From Neckera pumila (lineage: Eukaryota; Streptophyta; Bryopsida; Hypnales; Neckeraceae): a DNA stretch of 64,000 nucleotides. Within the stretch, counting starts at the first letter, position 1. Each line of letters starts with the position of its first letter. The notes under the pieces are model-generated. The model saw only the letters and a program-made list of their open reading frames with translations. It was not told the DNA's origin and did no database searches. The stretch is from positions 4,218,501 through 4,282,500 of the forward strand of contig OZ018412.1 of the NCBI GenBank assembly GCA_963969595.1, read 5' to 3'. The position numbers and the translations under genes are program-made. Shown here piece after piece: positions 1-12,252 of this stretch.

Positions 1-2470
1 TAGATAATTGATATTGATAAAATGGAATAGGCTAGGTTGAGCTCCAAAAAAAGGTTTTGGGGTGGGATACTTACTGTCAATTTCAAGGGTAAAAAAGTTA
101 CTAAATATTGTGGGCAAGCCGTGTTGATTTAGGTTGTCGAACTTGAAATAGAATAAGAACCCTATATGAAACTCTGAACTTTTTTTCAGTCTTTAAATTT
201 TTTTTTTCTTATAGATTTTTTTTTGGCTCTCTAAAAAGCTTTGATTCATTTCATTTGGATTTTTTATTATCAAATTATAGACAATCTTGTTTTTTGGTCA
301 CTTAGAGCATCTTCCTAAAGAAAAAAACTTGCAGAGTTGTAAAATTCTTTTCTGAAAGCCATTTTTATAATTTAAAAAAAAGGGTCCACAAGGTTAATTT
401 TTGGTATAGAACAATCTTGCCATTAAGATTAGTGCTACTTCAAATTCCATATAAAAGATATTAATATTTTAGATTTTTCTTGTACCTATTCCTATTTAAT
501 AATTTATGGAATAATTAGAATCACGTTTATTTGGATTTTTTTCCCTCTACATGCTGAATTCAATTCTGTACTATAATGATTATGGACACTCTAAGTTTCA
601 AGGCAATTACAGCATCTTCTTGAAAAAACAACTTTTAAAACAACTGGGAATCCTTTCTGAACTCAAATTTGACAATTTACTTCCAAAAAAGTTTCACAAG
701 GTTAAGATTTCTTGCTAGAACAATGTCACCATTGAGATTAGTATATTCAAACCCTATCTCAGAGCTATTAATGATTTCATTTTTTCTCAATCTTGAACCT
801 ACTTCTACTTCACAAATTTTTAATGAGTGAGAACTAAATGATTTTGTTTTGAATTTTTTTTCCTAGATTCTTAACTCAATTCTTCATCATATAAAATTAG
901 AAATTCAAAATTGTAAGAGCAGAATTTTTAAGTTGAGAAGGTTCAAAGCTGTAAAATGTAGTTGAATAAGGTGCAAAAAACCTTGGTTCCTTAGGTTTAA
1001 ATGCAAAGATCTTTTAATCGAGATTGTTAAAGTTTTTGAAATTTCTTCCACATATCCTTATACTAGTGCAATATAAGATCCAATGGTTAAATATGTAAAA
1101 AATAAATTTAGAACTTTTTATAGCCGTTTGCTATAGAAATGGCAGTTTTGAGTGGTTTTTGATGGAAAATGCCTTACAACTCTTTGTTAATCGCAGGTAT
1201 CTTGCAATCAATGCAGTCAAAAATTCTGAAATTATTTACAAACATTCTCATAGTAGTTAGGTGTAAGATCCTATAGTTGAATGTGGCCAAAAAACATTTT
1301 TCAAATTTTTTTAATCTTTGCTGTGAAAATGGTAGTTCTTTGTGTTTTGGAGAAGAAAACTAACCTTCCGCCTTCAGGGGTTAAATATGTATATATATAG
1401 AAGCTGGCTAGCATACATATTTGTACACTTACAGAAATGCCACAAATGATTGAGAGACTAGACTTTCCTAATAGATTTAAAACAAGAACGGACAACAAGT
1501 ATCATACTTGTATAACATGCTTTAAAAAAGGTACCAAATCCTTTTTGATATTTTTGATAAATTTATCAAATGTATTTTTGAATTATTTTTTGATACAATT
1601 TAATTTTTCCAGACGTTTGTAATCCCTAAAAATAGTAGGGGTTAGGGTAGAATTACAAATGTATTACATAATGTAAGTTCTCAAACTTAATTTGAAGTTT
1701 TCATCAAAGAAGAGAGTACAAAGCACAAAAAGTAGAAAGCATCCGTGAAAGTTATTAAATTATTTTTAGCTTCTCCTAAAAATGACTTTTGATGATATAA
1801 TTTTAAAAATTAACCCCAAGTACAATTTCTATCTTCCACATACGCTTTTTTCTCTTATTGGTCAAAATTGTGGTTTCTATTGATTTGTAAAAAAATGCAT
1901 AAGATCTAATAATGAAAATACCAACCCTATTCTGAAATAGTAAGTTTTTCAACAATAGGCAAATTTGAACGCTTTGTGGTATTTCTCTTATAATTTAGGT
2001 TTGACTGTAGTAATTTCAGTTTTGCCTACAAATATTGATCAAAATCCAACCCATTTGAAAAAATAAAATAAAAAATTCAGAACATGTTTCCTTCCATCTA
2101 AGAAATCTGTCTCATTGGGCAACTTCCAACCAATTTTTTTTTTGTGGCGATCTGGTGCAAAATATGATTTAATTTTATAGCCTGGTACTACGCTTACAGG
2201 GAAAAATGGTACTGAAAAGGTGCAAAATTGCCAGAAACTTCAAATAAATTCATAATCTTGGATGAAATCGCCAAATGAAAATGAAAACTGAATTAGTATA
2301 TATGTGATATGCAACGCTTTTTTTTGGTTTTTTGATGCTTTATTGCACTAGAAAAAATAACCTGGCATTAAAATTTTAAAAAGATTGGCAAAAAACTTGG
2401 TTGAAATCGCCCTAAAAAATTCAAAGTACAAAAAAATACTGGATGAAATCGCTAGATTTTGGATGGAAAC
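1..2470. other. AT-rich spacer, no gene seen
   Basis: Very AT-rich DNA with many A and T runs. The only open frames are about 60-80 codons, lie on both strands, and show no recognisable domain, so I call no gene. It contains the degenerate repeats listed separately for 230-1380. No promoter or RNA gene could be supported. Confidence 0.6.
230..1380. repeat. Degenerate AT-rich repeat block
   Basis: Two diverged direct copies about 305 bp apart share ordered landmarks: a GCATCTT word (near 308 and 610), a CACAAGGTTAA word (near 391 and 692), a GAACAAT word and an ACCTA-TTC-TA word (near 484 and 798). Downstream, 1012-1165 and 1182-1370 form another diverged pair around TAAGATCC and TTTGCTAT-GAAATGGCAGTTTT-like words. 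Related copies recur at 6480-7130. No coding capacity is seen. It may be an old satellite or non-coding transposon remnant. Confidence 0.5.
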
Positions 2471-2480
2471 CAAATTATAG

Positions 2481-2702
2481 ACATATGATATGTATATTTC
2501 CTATCTGGTATGGATGCATGCTGAAATTTGTAGCACCACTACAAAAGTTTATATTGCCACTATGGCACTTTTTAAAAAACTTCAAAAAACCCTGGTGATA
2601 TGTGCTAATATGATATTTTCTATCCAATATGTGGATGAATGTTGAAATTTGGAGCACCACTATAACGTTCAATATCACCACTTTGGCACTTCATAAAAAA
2701 TG
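2481..2702. repeat. Direct repeat dimer of about 124 bp
   Basis: Two diverged direct copies (about 2481-2578 and 2606-2702) share TATGATAT, GGATG-ATG-TGAAATTTG, AGCACCACTA and CACT-TGGCACTT in the same order. The copies are non-coding. Confidence 0.6.
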
Positions 2703-2729
2703 GAAAAAAAAACAAGCTTCGTACATATA

Positions 2730-2865
2730 GTCGCCATGGACCCGTACCCGTGGTCGACATGGACTCGTACCCGCGGTTGACATGGACCCGTACTCGATGT
2801 CGCCTTGGACCCATACCCGCGTTCACTCAGTACCCGCAGTCGGGACGAGAAGTCCCGTACCCGTG
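2730..2865. repeat. GC-rich 23-bp tandem repeat
   Basis: Four consecutive 23-bp units run from 2730 to 2821 around the core ATGGACCCGTACCCG. Two further diverged or length-changed units reach about 2865. The array is strikingly GC-rich inside an AT-rich spacer. Small open frames here are by-products of the repeat and are not annotated as genes. Confidence 0.75.
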
Positions 2866-3265
2866 TTCGCCGAGAACCCGAGGTCGCTTCAATAGTCTCA
2901 CCCGCACCCGCCGTAGACCCGTGCTTGCCTTGTTGCGACTTCGGGTATTAAAGCGATCGCCTGAACCCGCATTCTCCACTTTTGGCTCTGCATACTGACT
3001 GTCATCCACCTAGAAGTGGCTAACTGCGTACTCGTGGGCCAGGGGCTTGAGTTGTGAGGGGGATATATTGTCCCTTTCCACCTCGTTTCCGAAAATTCTT
3101 TCCCATGTTTGAGATTGATTTCACATCTTGTTATGGTGAATGACGGTATTTTTGTAAATGTGAATTGCAATTGCTTTAGGGTTTTCTTGTTTGTGTAGTA
3201 CGGGTTCATTATTAGATCATTAGACAAAATATCTAGAGCAACATTCTAGATACAAAGTGATCATT

Positions 3266-4607
3266 ATGGAAGATGAGACCCCACCATTCCTGCCTATGTC
3301 ACCCGAATCGCTAACTCGGCTCCAAAAGAAGGCGTTTCGCGATAAGGATCAAAAAAGAACTAGGAAAAGCCACAAGAAGTGTGTGGCTATCCTTTTGCAT
3401 GAAAAGATTAAGGCTTTGGGGGGTTGGAGAAGGGAACTGGAGCCTTAGATCCACGAACAATTAAAAAATACGTGGATTGGTGCCATATCAACAAGCTCTT
3501 TCCACTCTGGCGTCACAAGCTACATTTGGAGTCTAACAAAGCAAATCTTGGATACTGCCTCTCTGAAGACTTTGTACAAAGATGCCTGGAGATATGGATT
3601 GGAGTGTATTTGGAATCCTTGCCATTCCGAAACTACAGTTTTCCTTTGTATCTTGTCCAAATGGTGTATGCCGAGCGTATATTGAAGAAAGAAGTAGATT
3701 GGACGACTGTAAAGGAGCTCCCTAAAGGAAACCGTCCTGCCCACGCAACAATGCTGATTGAAGTTGCCATACTTGATGCCAAGAAGAAGTTGGCATTAGT
3801 TAAGCTGGGGAAATTATGCATTCCTTATGAAGAGATAGTGTGGTCAGATGGTTCTAGCTCTGATAGCCACACCCATAAGTACAACGAGTATGATTGGCGA
3901 AGTGAGGACGAAGAATATGTTGTTGTCGATTGGTATAAGAAGGGCTTGGAGGCGGAGGTTGACAGGAAACACTATAAGAAACCCACGTTTTAGGTGACAT
4001 TAGCGTAACCTAGGCAGACGCATTTTTGTGGACGCAAAATAAAACAACTTGTGTTTTTATGTCAATAATTACATCCAATGTAACATCCAGATATTACATT
4101 GGATGTTAGTATTGACATAAAAACATAAGTTGTTTTATTGTCAAACAACATGTCAAACAAGACAACCCTGATGGGCGCGCTTACATGATGGATGATGTCA
4201 CAATGTATCAGAAGAAACTTGAAATCTTGGAATGCGATCGTTTGAGGCTACAGTATGAAAGGCAAAGCCTGGATGTGCAAGTAATTTCAAAAGAAAAAGA
4301 GTTATACACAACTGCTGTAGAACATTTGTTGCAGCTAGACAATTTGGTTATAGCTCCAGGATATGGTAGCAGCCCCGAAGAATTAGCCAATCTTCGGAAG
4401 TTGGTGAAGCTGCACGTGAAAAAAATTGAAGTGTGTCTAGAGGAGTACTATAAACTGAGAGGCAAACGTCGTTTTAATAGGAATTAGATGGAGTGGAGCA
4501 AAGCTACTAGAGGTGCACTACCTGAAGAGTTGGAGCAGATGGAGCCAGAGCCAGAAGAAAGCGACTATCTCAGCGTTAGTGGAAGCTTGAGGGATTTTTG
4601 TTACTAG
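3266..4607 (+). pseudogene. Broken gene of unknown function
   Basis: I do not recognise this protein. The first frame starts at ATG 3266 and encodes a basic Lys/Arg-rich stretch. A six-G run at 3418-3423 coincides with a shift into the frame that continues to 3993, which is rich in Trp, Tyr and charged residues and ends in an acidic Ser/Asp/Glu segment. A further open frame (4185-4487) is strongly charged and probably coiled coil. Its TAG is followed directly by an in-frame ATG and 39 more codons to 4607. A near-perfect hairpin sits between the second and third pieces. Codon use looks like real coding sequence compared with the AT-rich surroundings. The frameshift and the stop suggest a pseudogene. 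It could instead be a spliced gene if the breaks lie in introns, but I see no convincing GT-AG pair. Confidence 0.4.
4038..4139. repeat. Near-perfect 46-bp inverted repeat (hairpin)
   Basis: The arms 4038-4083 and 4094-4139 are reverse complements at 43 of 46 positions, separated by a 10-bp loop. A foldback this good could be a small MITE-like insertion or a small-RNA-type foldback. No flanking target duplication is clear. Confidence 0.8.
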
Positions 4608-6479
4608 CCCAGTGCAAAGAAATCGGTTTGGGCAACTTTTTTAGATGTCAATTACTTCAAATAAATATGAAATATAATGTTTTCTCTTTCAAAAGTGTCC
4701 TTGAAATATTATGTATATAATGACTTTGAAATTGGCTTATGCCCTTATAATCCCATAAGGATGTGAAAAAGCACCATAGCATTTCAACACATTAGTACTT
4801 GAACACATCCTTAACCTTTGCATTGTTCCATGACTATGTTTTCACCGGTGAAATTTGGAACCTCCCATTTCTTTAAGAAGTATTAATTTTCTTCTAAAAA
4901 ATAATTTTTCAACATATGTAATGTTTGGATGTAGTAGTATGCTGTCTTGATCCCATTTGTTACAGAATTTTAGAAGTTTCCACTACAGGGATTGCAATAT
5001 ATAAGCATTTAAATGAAATAAAACCTTTTTGAGGGCCTTCCAAAAAACTTGGCAATTGCACTATGGAAGCTTATTTTTCTATGGAAAAATGTGCATAATG
5101 GTAATGCTTCTTTGGATTGTTTTTCCTAGACAATTGGGTGTCATGCTTGAGATATTTCACATCAGTTGGATTTGTACAAGATATAGGAAAGAAATAGTGA
5201 GTACAAAGAAGGAATGAACATGATTTGAAATATTGAATTGTTAAGAATTTATATATGAAATAAAAAAGACCAATCCTAGTAGTGGCAATGTTGTAATGAA
5301 CAATCTACAACTAAGGTTTCTATTTTCTTCAAAAATATTGGAACTTGACTTAAATAAAGGACTTTAAGATATATTTTTGAATATAGAAACAATAATTGAC
5401 ATTTATAGAGTTGAATGTCTCTAACGTTAGATTCACTGATTTCATAAAAATTGATTGACTCAAAGGTCTATGAATAAAACTCTAGAAAACGCTTTTGTTA
5501 TTTTTTGTTTATGAAAAAAGTGAATTACTTAAATCTGCACCAGCTGTCCAAGCTCAAAATCAAAGTAACAAACTATATATTATGGGATAGCTTGGATAAT
5601 TGTTTATTGAGATTTTATAAAAATTGTTGGGCCTTACAGTGATTCTTCATCTACATCTTTTATTAAAATTGGGGCCCAAACATAGAAATCTGTAGTGACA
5701 TTCATCATGCCCAAAATGTCTATGTAGTCAATACTCTAGAAACACATGTTGGTTTTGTAGGAGTTAAAGGATTAGTATCCTTAACTATTTCCTTCATGAA
5801 AATGTAAAATGTCATCTTTTTTTTGGTCATAGAATATTTATTTTATAAAAAAAAAGATAGTGGTGGCCAGAAATAAGGGTGGAAATCTTTAATGCACAAA
5901 TATTATAAGACCGCTTAAAGTTTATTGTCTTTGAATTTTATGTTAAATTAAAAAAATACCCTAGATTAATTAATTTTATTTTTCAACCTTTTTTTCGTTG
6001 AAAATAAGAGTACCCATTTTTTTGATTTTCCTTATTAGAGAATTTTTTTTTATACAATAAAATAAGAACATTTGTTAATTTATACAAAATTGTTCTAGAT
6101 ATCTATTATAAGAGCTAAAATAAAGAGCACACATTCTCTTGCATTCTAATATTGGATTTTTGTCAAAATCATGAATACGCTGTCTATTTTTTTCCTAAAT
6201 AATATCGCAAGGACCATTATCCATTCAAAGGACATTTGGGAATTCCAGCAGGTACGTATGAGCTGAGTTCTTCTCGTGATCACTTTTTACAGCTTTTTTT
6301 GAAGATAGGAGAATTGATAATCTCTTTGGGAATATCATTTTTTTATCATCCTCTGCCGTAAACAAAAGTTGTGCCCAAAAAAGCTCAAAATAGGGGAGAA
6401 GGGACAACCAACAGAATTTTGCATTTTTTTTAAATGATTTTTTTCCACCATACAGTATATTTCTTTTTAATTGAAGAGC

Positions 6480-7130
6480 TTTGATTCATTGCATTTGGAT
6501 TTGTTCTAAAAAAGTTGTGGGCAATCTTATTATTTGGGCACTTAGAGCATTTTTTTAATATAATAATGTGTAAGATTCATTTATGAATGTAATTTTTACA
6601 AAAAATAAAATAAAATAGGTCCACGTGGTATAGTTTTTGTGCTAGAATAATCTCAAAATTACTAAATTATTGAACTTTAATCAATATAATGGACATCAAA
6701 AATCTATATTATCCTTCTATCTTATACCTACTTGGCTACTTGTATTTAACAATTTTTTAATAATGAAAATAATTTTTATTTTATCTTCTTTTTCTTGGTA
6801 GACTCTCAACTCAATTTTCCCCTATAAAATATGAAGATTTAAAGGTCAGAACTTTGTAGTGCATGAAATTAAAGTGCATAATGTTCAAATTCAGGAAATT
6901 TAGTCCCACAATATGCTAGAGAACCACTTCATATGTAGTTCAAATGGAAATATCTTGCAATTCATGTGGTCTGAAATTCTTAAATATTTTCCACACATTG
7001 TCATACAACTTACATGTAAGATCCTCCGCTTAGATATGAAAAAAAGAAGAAAATTCCAACTTTTTGATAGTCTTTGCTATGGAATTGGCTGTTTTCAATT
7101 TCTTTAGGCAGGAAAATAGCCTTATTTGTT
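6480..7130. repeat. Second copy of the AT-rich repeat block
   Basis: This carries the same ordered landmarks as 230-1380: ATTTGGATT, CACTTAGAGCAT, GGTCCAC, ACCTACTT, ACTC-CAACTCAATT, ATCTTGCAAT-CATG and GTAAGATCC, then TTTGCTATGGAATTGGCTGTTTT. Similarity is visible but diverged, so this is an old dispersed repeat and not a recent duplication. Confidence 0.5.
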
Positions 7131-7459
7131 TATGGGTAGGATAATGAAATTCATGAGCAAAAGATACTCATTTGAGTTTCTTATTATGTTTTTCTTACTG
7201 AAACCCTAAATTGTCGTTCATTTTCTGATAGTTGAAGTAAAATTTACGATATGAGAAGGGAAACACTTGTTTTCTTTTGTTAATAGGTTTTGATATACAT
7301 ATCTTTAAGAATGACAACCTTCTTTATATTTTTTCTTTATTTCCAAAAAGACTTTTTTTTTTAGGTTATTATGTTTCCAATATTTAAACCAAAAAGAAAA
7401 TACTTATTACTTTTCTAAATAACTATAGACAATTCCCGACTTCCCGTGCACATAAAAAG

Positions 7460-8510
7460 AACTGCACTCACTTAGTCACTTCCTTTCATTATTATGTTAT
7501 TATGTTCTAGTTTCTTTTTAAATTAAATGCTATTGCTAATTTGCTATTTATTTTTCTTGGAGGTTCCATTTCTTTTTTTTCAAACAATGAACACCCTTTC
7601 CAATTTTTAGTAATATTTCCAAATTTTGTTGGAAGAAAGTGAAGGCCTTAACCCCATTTCGTTTTTAGATTTGTGAATAAGTATTTCTTGTATAGTTGTA
7701 TCAGAAGAGCACCCATTTTGTTTCACTATTATCAATATTATGTTTGATTGAATTTTTTTTTGGAAGGCGAATTGTCTTTATTGTTTTCTTTTATGAATGA
7801 ATGTTATTTATTCATACATAAAAAATAGTCATTTCCATTTAGTACTATCCAAATCCTTATTTTTAATAAGAATAAGAATCCTTTTGGATTTTTTTATTGT
7901 GAAGGGTTATTTATTGAATAAGCAGAAGAGCACTGATTTTCTTTCATTATTATGCTCTTCTACTTATTTTAGAAGAATCATATTCCTCTTCATTGTCTTT
8001 CTTCATGTATGAATTATTTTAATAAGAAAGACTTCCATTTTCTAAAGTAATTCAATTTCTCGCGGATTTTTAATAAAATTGCAAGAGTCATTAATTTTAG
8101 AGAAAACAGTTGAAACTTTCTTGGATCCCCTCCAAAGGAGTATAGCACCCATTTTATTGCATTATTATGTTTTTATATTTATTAATTTTCTTAAAGAATT
8201 GTAGAGACTTTGCTTCATAAAAAGAATAACACGTATTTTATCCCATTATTACGTTCCAATATATATATTTTTGAAATAAAATCCTTTCATTTTTTGGACC
8301 ATTTCCTCTTTCCTGTACAAAAAATCAAGAATGAGAAGAACATGCATTGTTTACTTAGTTTGGCTTCATGTCTTGGAAGTTAATTTCTCTATAACTACAT
8401 GGAATGATGGGAATAGAAAGGCCCTTCCTTCTGTTATTATTAGTCTATTACAATTGATAATTTCTGGAAAAAGAATAAGAACACCGATTTCTTTCTTGAT
8501 GAATATATTA
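7460..8510. repeat. Loose array of a short AT-rich core
   Basis: A core resembling GAGCACCCATTTT followed by TTTCATTATTATGTT recurs near 7463, 7706, 7924, 8142, 8223 and, more weakly, 8470. Spacing is irregular (about 80-250 bp), so this is a decayed tandem or dispersed repeat and not a clean satellite. Confidence 0.4.
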
Positions 8511-9446
8511 CCGCACAAATGCACAATCATGTGAAGCAATAAAGGTAGTATTTATTATACAAAATCAAAGAATTATAAATTATTATATAATATCAAAGCA
8601 TTATAAAACCGCTTTGCATAAGTACAAAATTGTAATACAAAGCCGTATAAGTGGAATGAAAAAGGAATATTAAAGCACTATATACTATTCAACTAGGCGA
8701 GTATGGATATTATATGACCCTATATTATTGAGCCACTTTGGATTTCTGTTATTACTCAAAACTGATCTGCAAGTGAACGATTCTTGCAAACATTTAATTG
8801 ATAACAATTTTGTTGTTTACTGAACCGCTTCCTTCGCCACGTTTGTAATTGGATGACTCTCCAACCCTAAGCTTGCGCTTCGCACAAGTTCGTGATGCTG
8901 GTCCATTCGCGTTCAAAATGGATTCCAAGACATTGGAGTCCTTCAGAGCTTGGAGGGTTCTCATTGTTTGCGGAGAGTGTGCTTCCAAAAGATAGTCGAG
9001 TGCTTGACTTTGGTAGTAAGGTCCATACGTAGAGTCCAGATAAGCCATACTAGTCAAGTCTTCAACGGAGGCATTCTTATCTTGATTGGCCACCCTCTTC
9101 CTATCTAAATCCCATCGATTACCTTCCAAATGAGGACCCCATTTGAAAGTTGCAGAGCCTTTATAAAAATAACCTCCGAGGCATTGGAAGAAGAATGGAC
9201 AATGCTATTTTGCGTGCGGTGAGCGTACTTTTGCGAGCCCCGGGACCTCCAAAGTAGGCATATTCTATAAAAGTAAAAGTAGAAGATAAAATCTAAGCAA
9301 AACAAAAGTTAAAAATAGAACCAATCTACAACTGTAGGGCCCTATAGCCGTGAGATTGGTCAAATGTGAGAAATAATTGACCACGGTAATAGGCACAGGG
9401 CAGTTAAATGATAAACAAAAATGATTCATTGAATAAATAGAGTAGG

Positions 9447-9616
9447 TATCCTATAGCCGTGGATACCCTATAGTTGTTGTTATCCTATGGCCGTGGATAT
9501 CCTATGGCCGTTGTTATCCTATGGCCGTGGATATCCTATGGCCGTTGTTATCCTATGGCCGTTAATACCCAATGGCCGTTGTTACCCTATGGCTGTTGTT
9601 ACCTTAAGGCCATGGG
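9447..9616. repeat. 17-bp minisatellite, ten units
   Basis: Ten consecutive 17-bp units built on TATCCTATGGCCGT plus a three-base tail. In the left part the tail alternates GGA/TGT, which gives a 34-bp higher-order period. The last units degrade. One isolated related word (CCCTATAGCCGTGA) lies just upstream near 9340. The array falls in a presumed intron of the methyltransferase-like gene. Confidence 0.9.
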
Positions 9617-10732
9617 AAGAGATCCTTAAAACACTATCACACCATTAATTCAAATAGAACCATTTCATATTCTTTAAAAAACTGCAACCATGAGTGTGTC
9701 TCAAACAATTGAAGACAAAATTGGAAATTATTGTGGATTCAGGGTTGTCCTAAACAGAAAAGAAATGTCCTCCAAGAACATCCATAAATAAAACTTATAT
9801 TGTGAATGCATTAACCGATGATAGAGCAAACAGACTGCAACAAATTTATGAACAAAGTGAAGATTAAAATCATGGAGACTTCACATGAAGAACTTCTTCA
9901 AATTTTGGAGGGTTTGATTTTTAATGCAGTGTATGTTAAATAATTCCTTAGTATTAGAGAGCGTAGGCCAAGCCAAAAAGAGTTTGATGAATTGATATAT
10001 TTGAAGTGAACAATGAAATTCAATTGCACTCTGAATGGACGCTAAGATGAACCATTACATCGACATATACAGACGCTGAACATTACAAATGGAAGCACAA
10101 GATGTATGTGGGTGAAAAGAACTCAAACAATAAATCCAGGTGATATTTAAATTATCAAAACAAAAAAGTCGAGGAACTACCAGAAGATGCTGGTCTTGGT
10201 TCTATATCAACGTCTGCCTTGTCATCAATAAAACGACAAACGTGTTTACAAAAACTTCTACCACTGCACGTGGAGGTCGGAGAAGATTCTGCCGCTTGCA
10301 ACTGAGCGAGGTCTGTGTCCCAGGACGCCATAAAATAGTCTTTGGCCGGAGATTGGAGTAGAGTGATCACTCCAAGCCAAATGAGTTTGTGTTAGTGAAT
10401 TGATTATGAACAGAAGACTGAAAGATATTAGGATCAAGCAGGAGACGTACTTACTAAATCTGTTCTTCTTAGTGATCTGCCAAATAGGGATGTCCAGTGC
10501 AATCGCTGGTGAATTGTTGGAAGCGGGAAGTTTAATTGGAGCTGTAGCTTTGACTTGGTGGAACTGCTGCAACTTATCCCGGAAGATCACGCGTCGTCTT
10601 CGAGGGCCGTAATGTGTTGTCCAATAAATTTGCAAGCTCAAATAGAATTACTAGAATTCTGATGAAGGAATTTAGTTTTATACATGACTCGCCTAATGAG
10701 AGAAATTCATCACGAGAGAAAACAATACTCAC

Positions 10733-11000
10733 CAAGAGAAGCAAATGCATCGAGGATGATAGACCCCGGCTTGGTAAAAGCCTCAATTAGCATTTGAAGG
10801 AAAATTGGATCCTTCTCATGGGCGCCTCTCCACGGAACAGATCCATTCATGGATTGAGAGGCAGCGGAAGTGAAATTGAATAACACATCGGATTCAGCAA
10901 CTCCCATTCCAAACTCCACAAGTGATTCATCCGCCGCTATCTTGAATTTGCTAGCATCTATGGCCCAGTGAATGAAGAGCTGAATCCTGAATCCTCTACT
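10733..11000 (-). pseudogene. Exon with methyltransferase motif I
   Basis: The exon is open across its full length between an acceptor (TTTATAG) at 11001 and a donor (CTTG|GTGAGT) at 10733/10732. It encodes about 89 residues ending KDPIFLQMLIEAFTKPGSIILDAFASL. The pattern 'leading helix with a charged EKDP-type start, then PG-x-IILDAF' matches the S-adenosylmethionine-binding motif I region of N6/N4 DNA methyltransferases. The canonical FxGxG turn reads FASLG, split by the intron. Confidence 0.55.
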
Positions 11001-12252
11001 CTATAAATGGAGATTGCGATGAAATTGAATTAGAACAGGTAGAAAATGAATTACAATCCAGTGATTCCAATAATTGATTTGAAATAGTAATTACCTTATT
11101 TGTTGAGTTGTAATACAATACAGAGGGCAAGTAATTAATTCCCCACCACTCTTGATGCATAATGAAATTGTAGCCGTTTGCATAGGACAGCACATCAGTC
11201 CGGATCTTTGGAACATCTGGGACAAACAACAAAATTGCACCCGCACCATGAAGAAAATGTTCCGCAAACTCAAAAACACTTTCAGTGTGTTGCTCAAAGT
11301 ACTGATTCTAGGCAAGGACATTGCCGGGATTCACTTAAATGGATGGAACCCAAAGGCCATCTTTAAGATTGCCAAGAATCCAATCAAAGCCACTATGCGG
11401 ACAAGACTTATTCAAAGCCTTGGCACCGTCTTCTTTCTTGACTTGGACATTAAAAAAGATGGAATCGATCAGTTAAAAATGGCATAACACAAATGCATTG
11501 AGAAACCGATTTGCCTCAAAGACTGAACGACTATCACAACAATGCGACGTGGACACTAACGGAGAATCCCCAAGTGTCAACATTGGCAGTGATTTTGAAC
11601 CATGGAATGGCAAGGCATCATAACAGCAAGAAACCATAACTTAGTAGGCTAATTTCAAGGAATACATAAGGGTGATTGGTGATTGAATAGACAAACCTTG
11701 AGAACAAACTTGTTGACAGTGTCGAGGCAAGTGTGCATGTCTGGAAGAGCCTCCATAATCTGGAAGAGGCTGGAATTTTGAACACAAACTAAGGATTCAA
11801 GGAAAGATCCTGATGACGAAGCTGCTTTTCGAGAGGTGACTGTGGTCTTCAGCTTCTACGTAGCAAATGACAGCGGGCTCGATAGCGCATGAAATGCAAG
11901 CAGATGAGGATTGTGAGCACCACCAGGAGTAGGCTGCGGAGATGGGGGTTGAACCACCTCCAACACTTCCATGTCCGTATCTACATCCGGCACTGGATTT
12001 GCAAATGGTCCGGCACCCTTCTTTACACTCCCAACAGCGAATGCATCACTTTCTTGTGTGGCCGCAGCATCCGAGGTGGCCTTTTTCTTTGCTTCTTCCT
12101 TAGCCTTTCTCTTTGAGCCCCTTGTTTTCTTTGTAGGTGCCTTCACCGACGCTGTATCATGAATTGTCTTCAACCTAGTTAAATTGAGTTGCACCTTGTT
12201 CCTTAAATTGATCTCAAAGGGAGGAGGATTGTTCACAAGGCAGTCAATGTAC

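Larger units (their letters stand above)
4608..8793. other. Long AT-rich spacer, no gene seen
   Basis: About 4.2 kb of AT-rich sequence with poly-A/T runs and only short, feature-less open frames on both strands. It holds a second copy of the upstream AT-rich repeat (6480-7130) and a recurring short core (about 7460-8510). No gene, RNA or promoter could be supported. Confidence 0.6.

Noticed and set aside
9447..9616. Regular repeat considered as a CRISPR array
   Set aside because: Units are contiguous 17-mers with no spacers, there are no cas genes, and the context is a plant nuclear genome.
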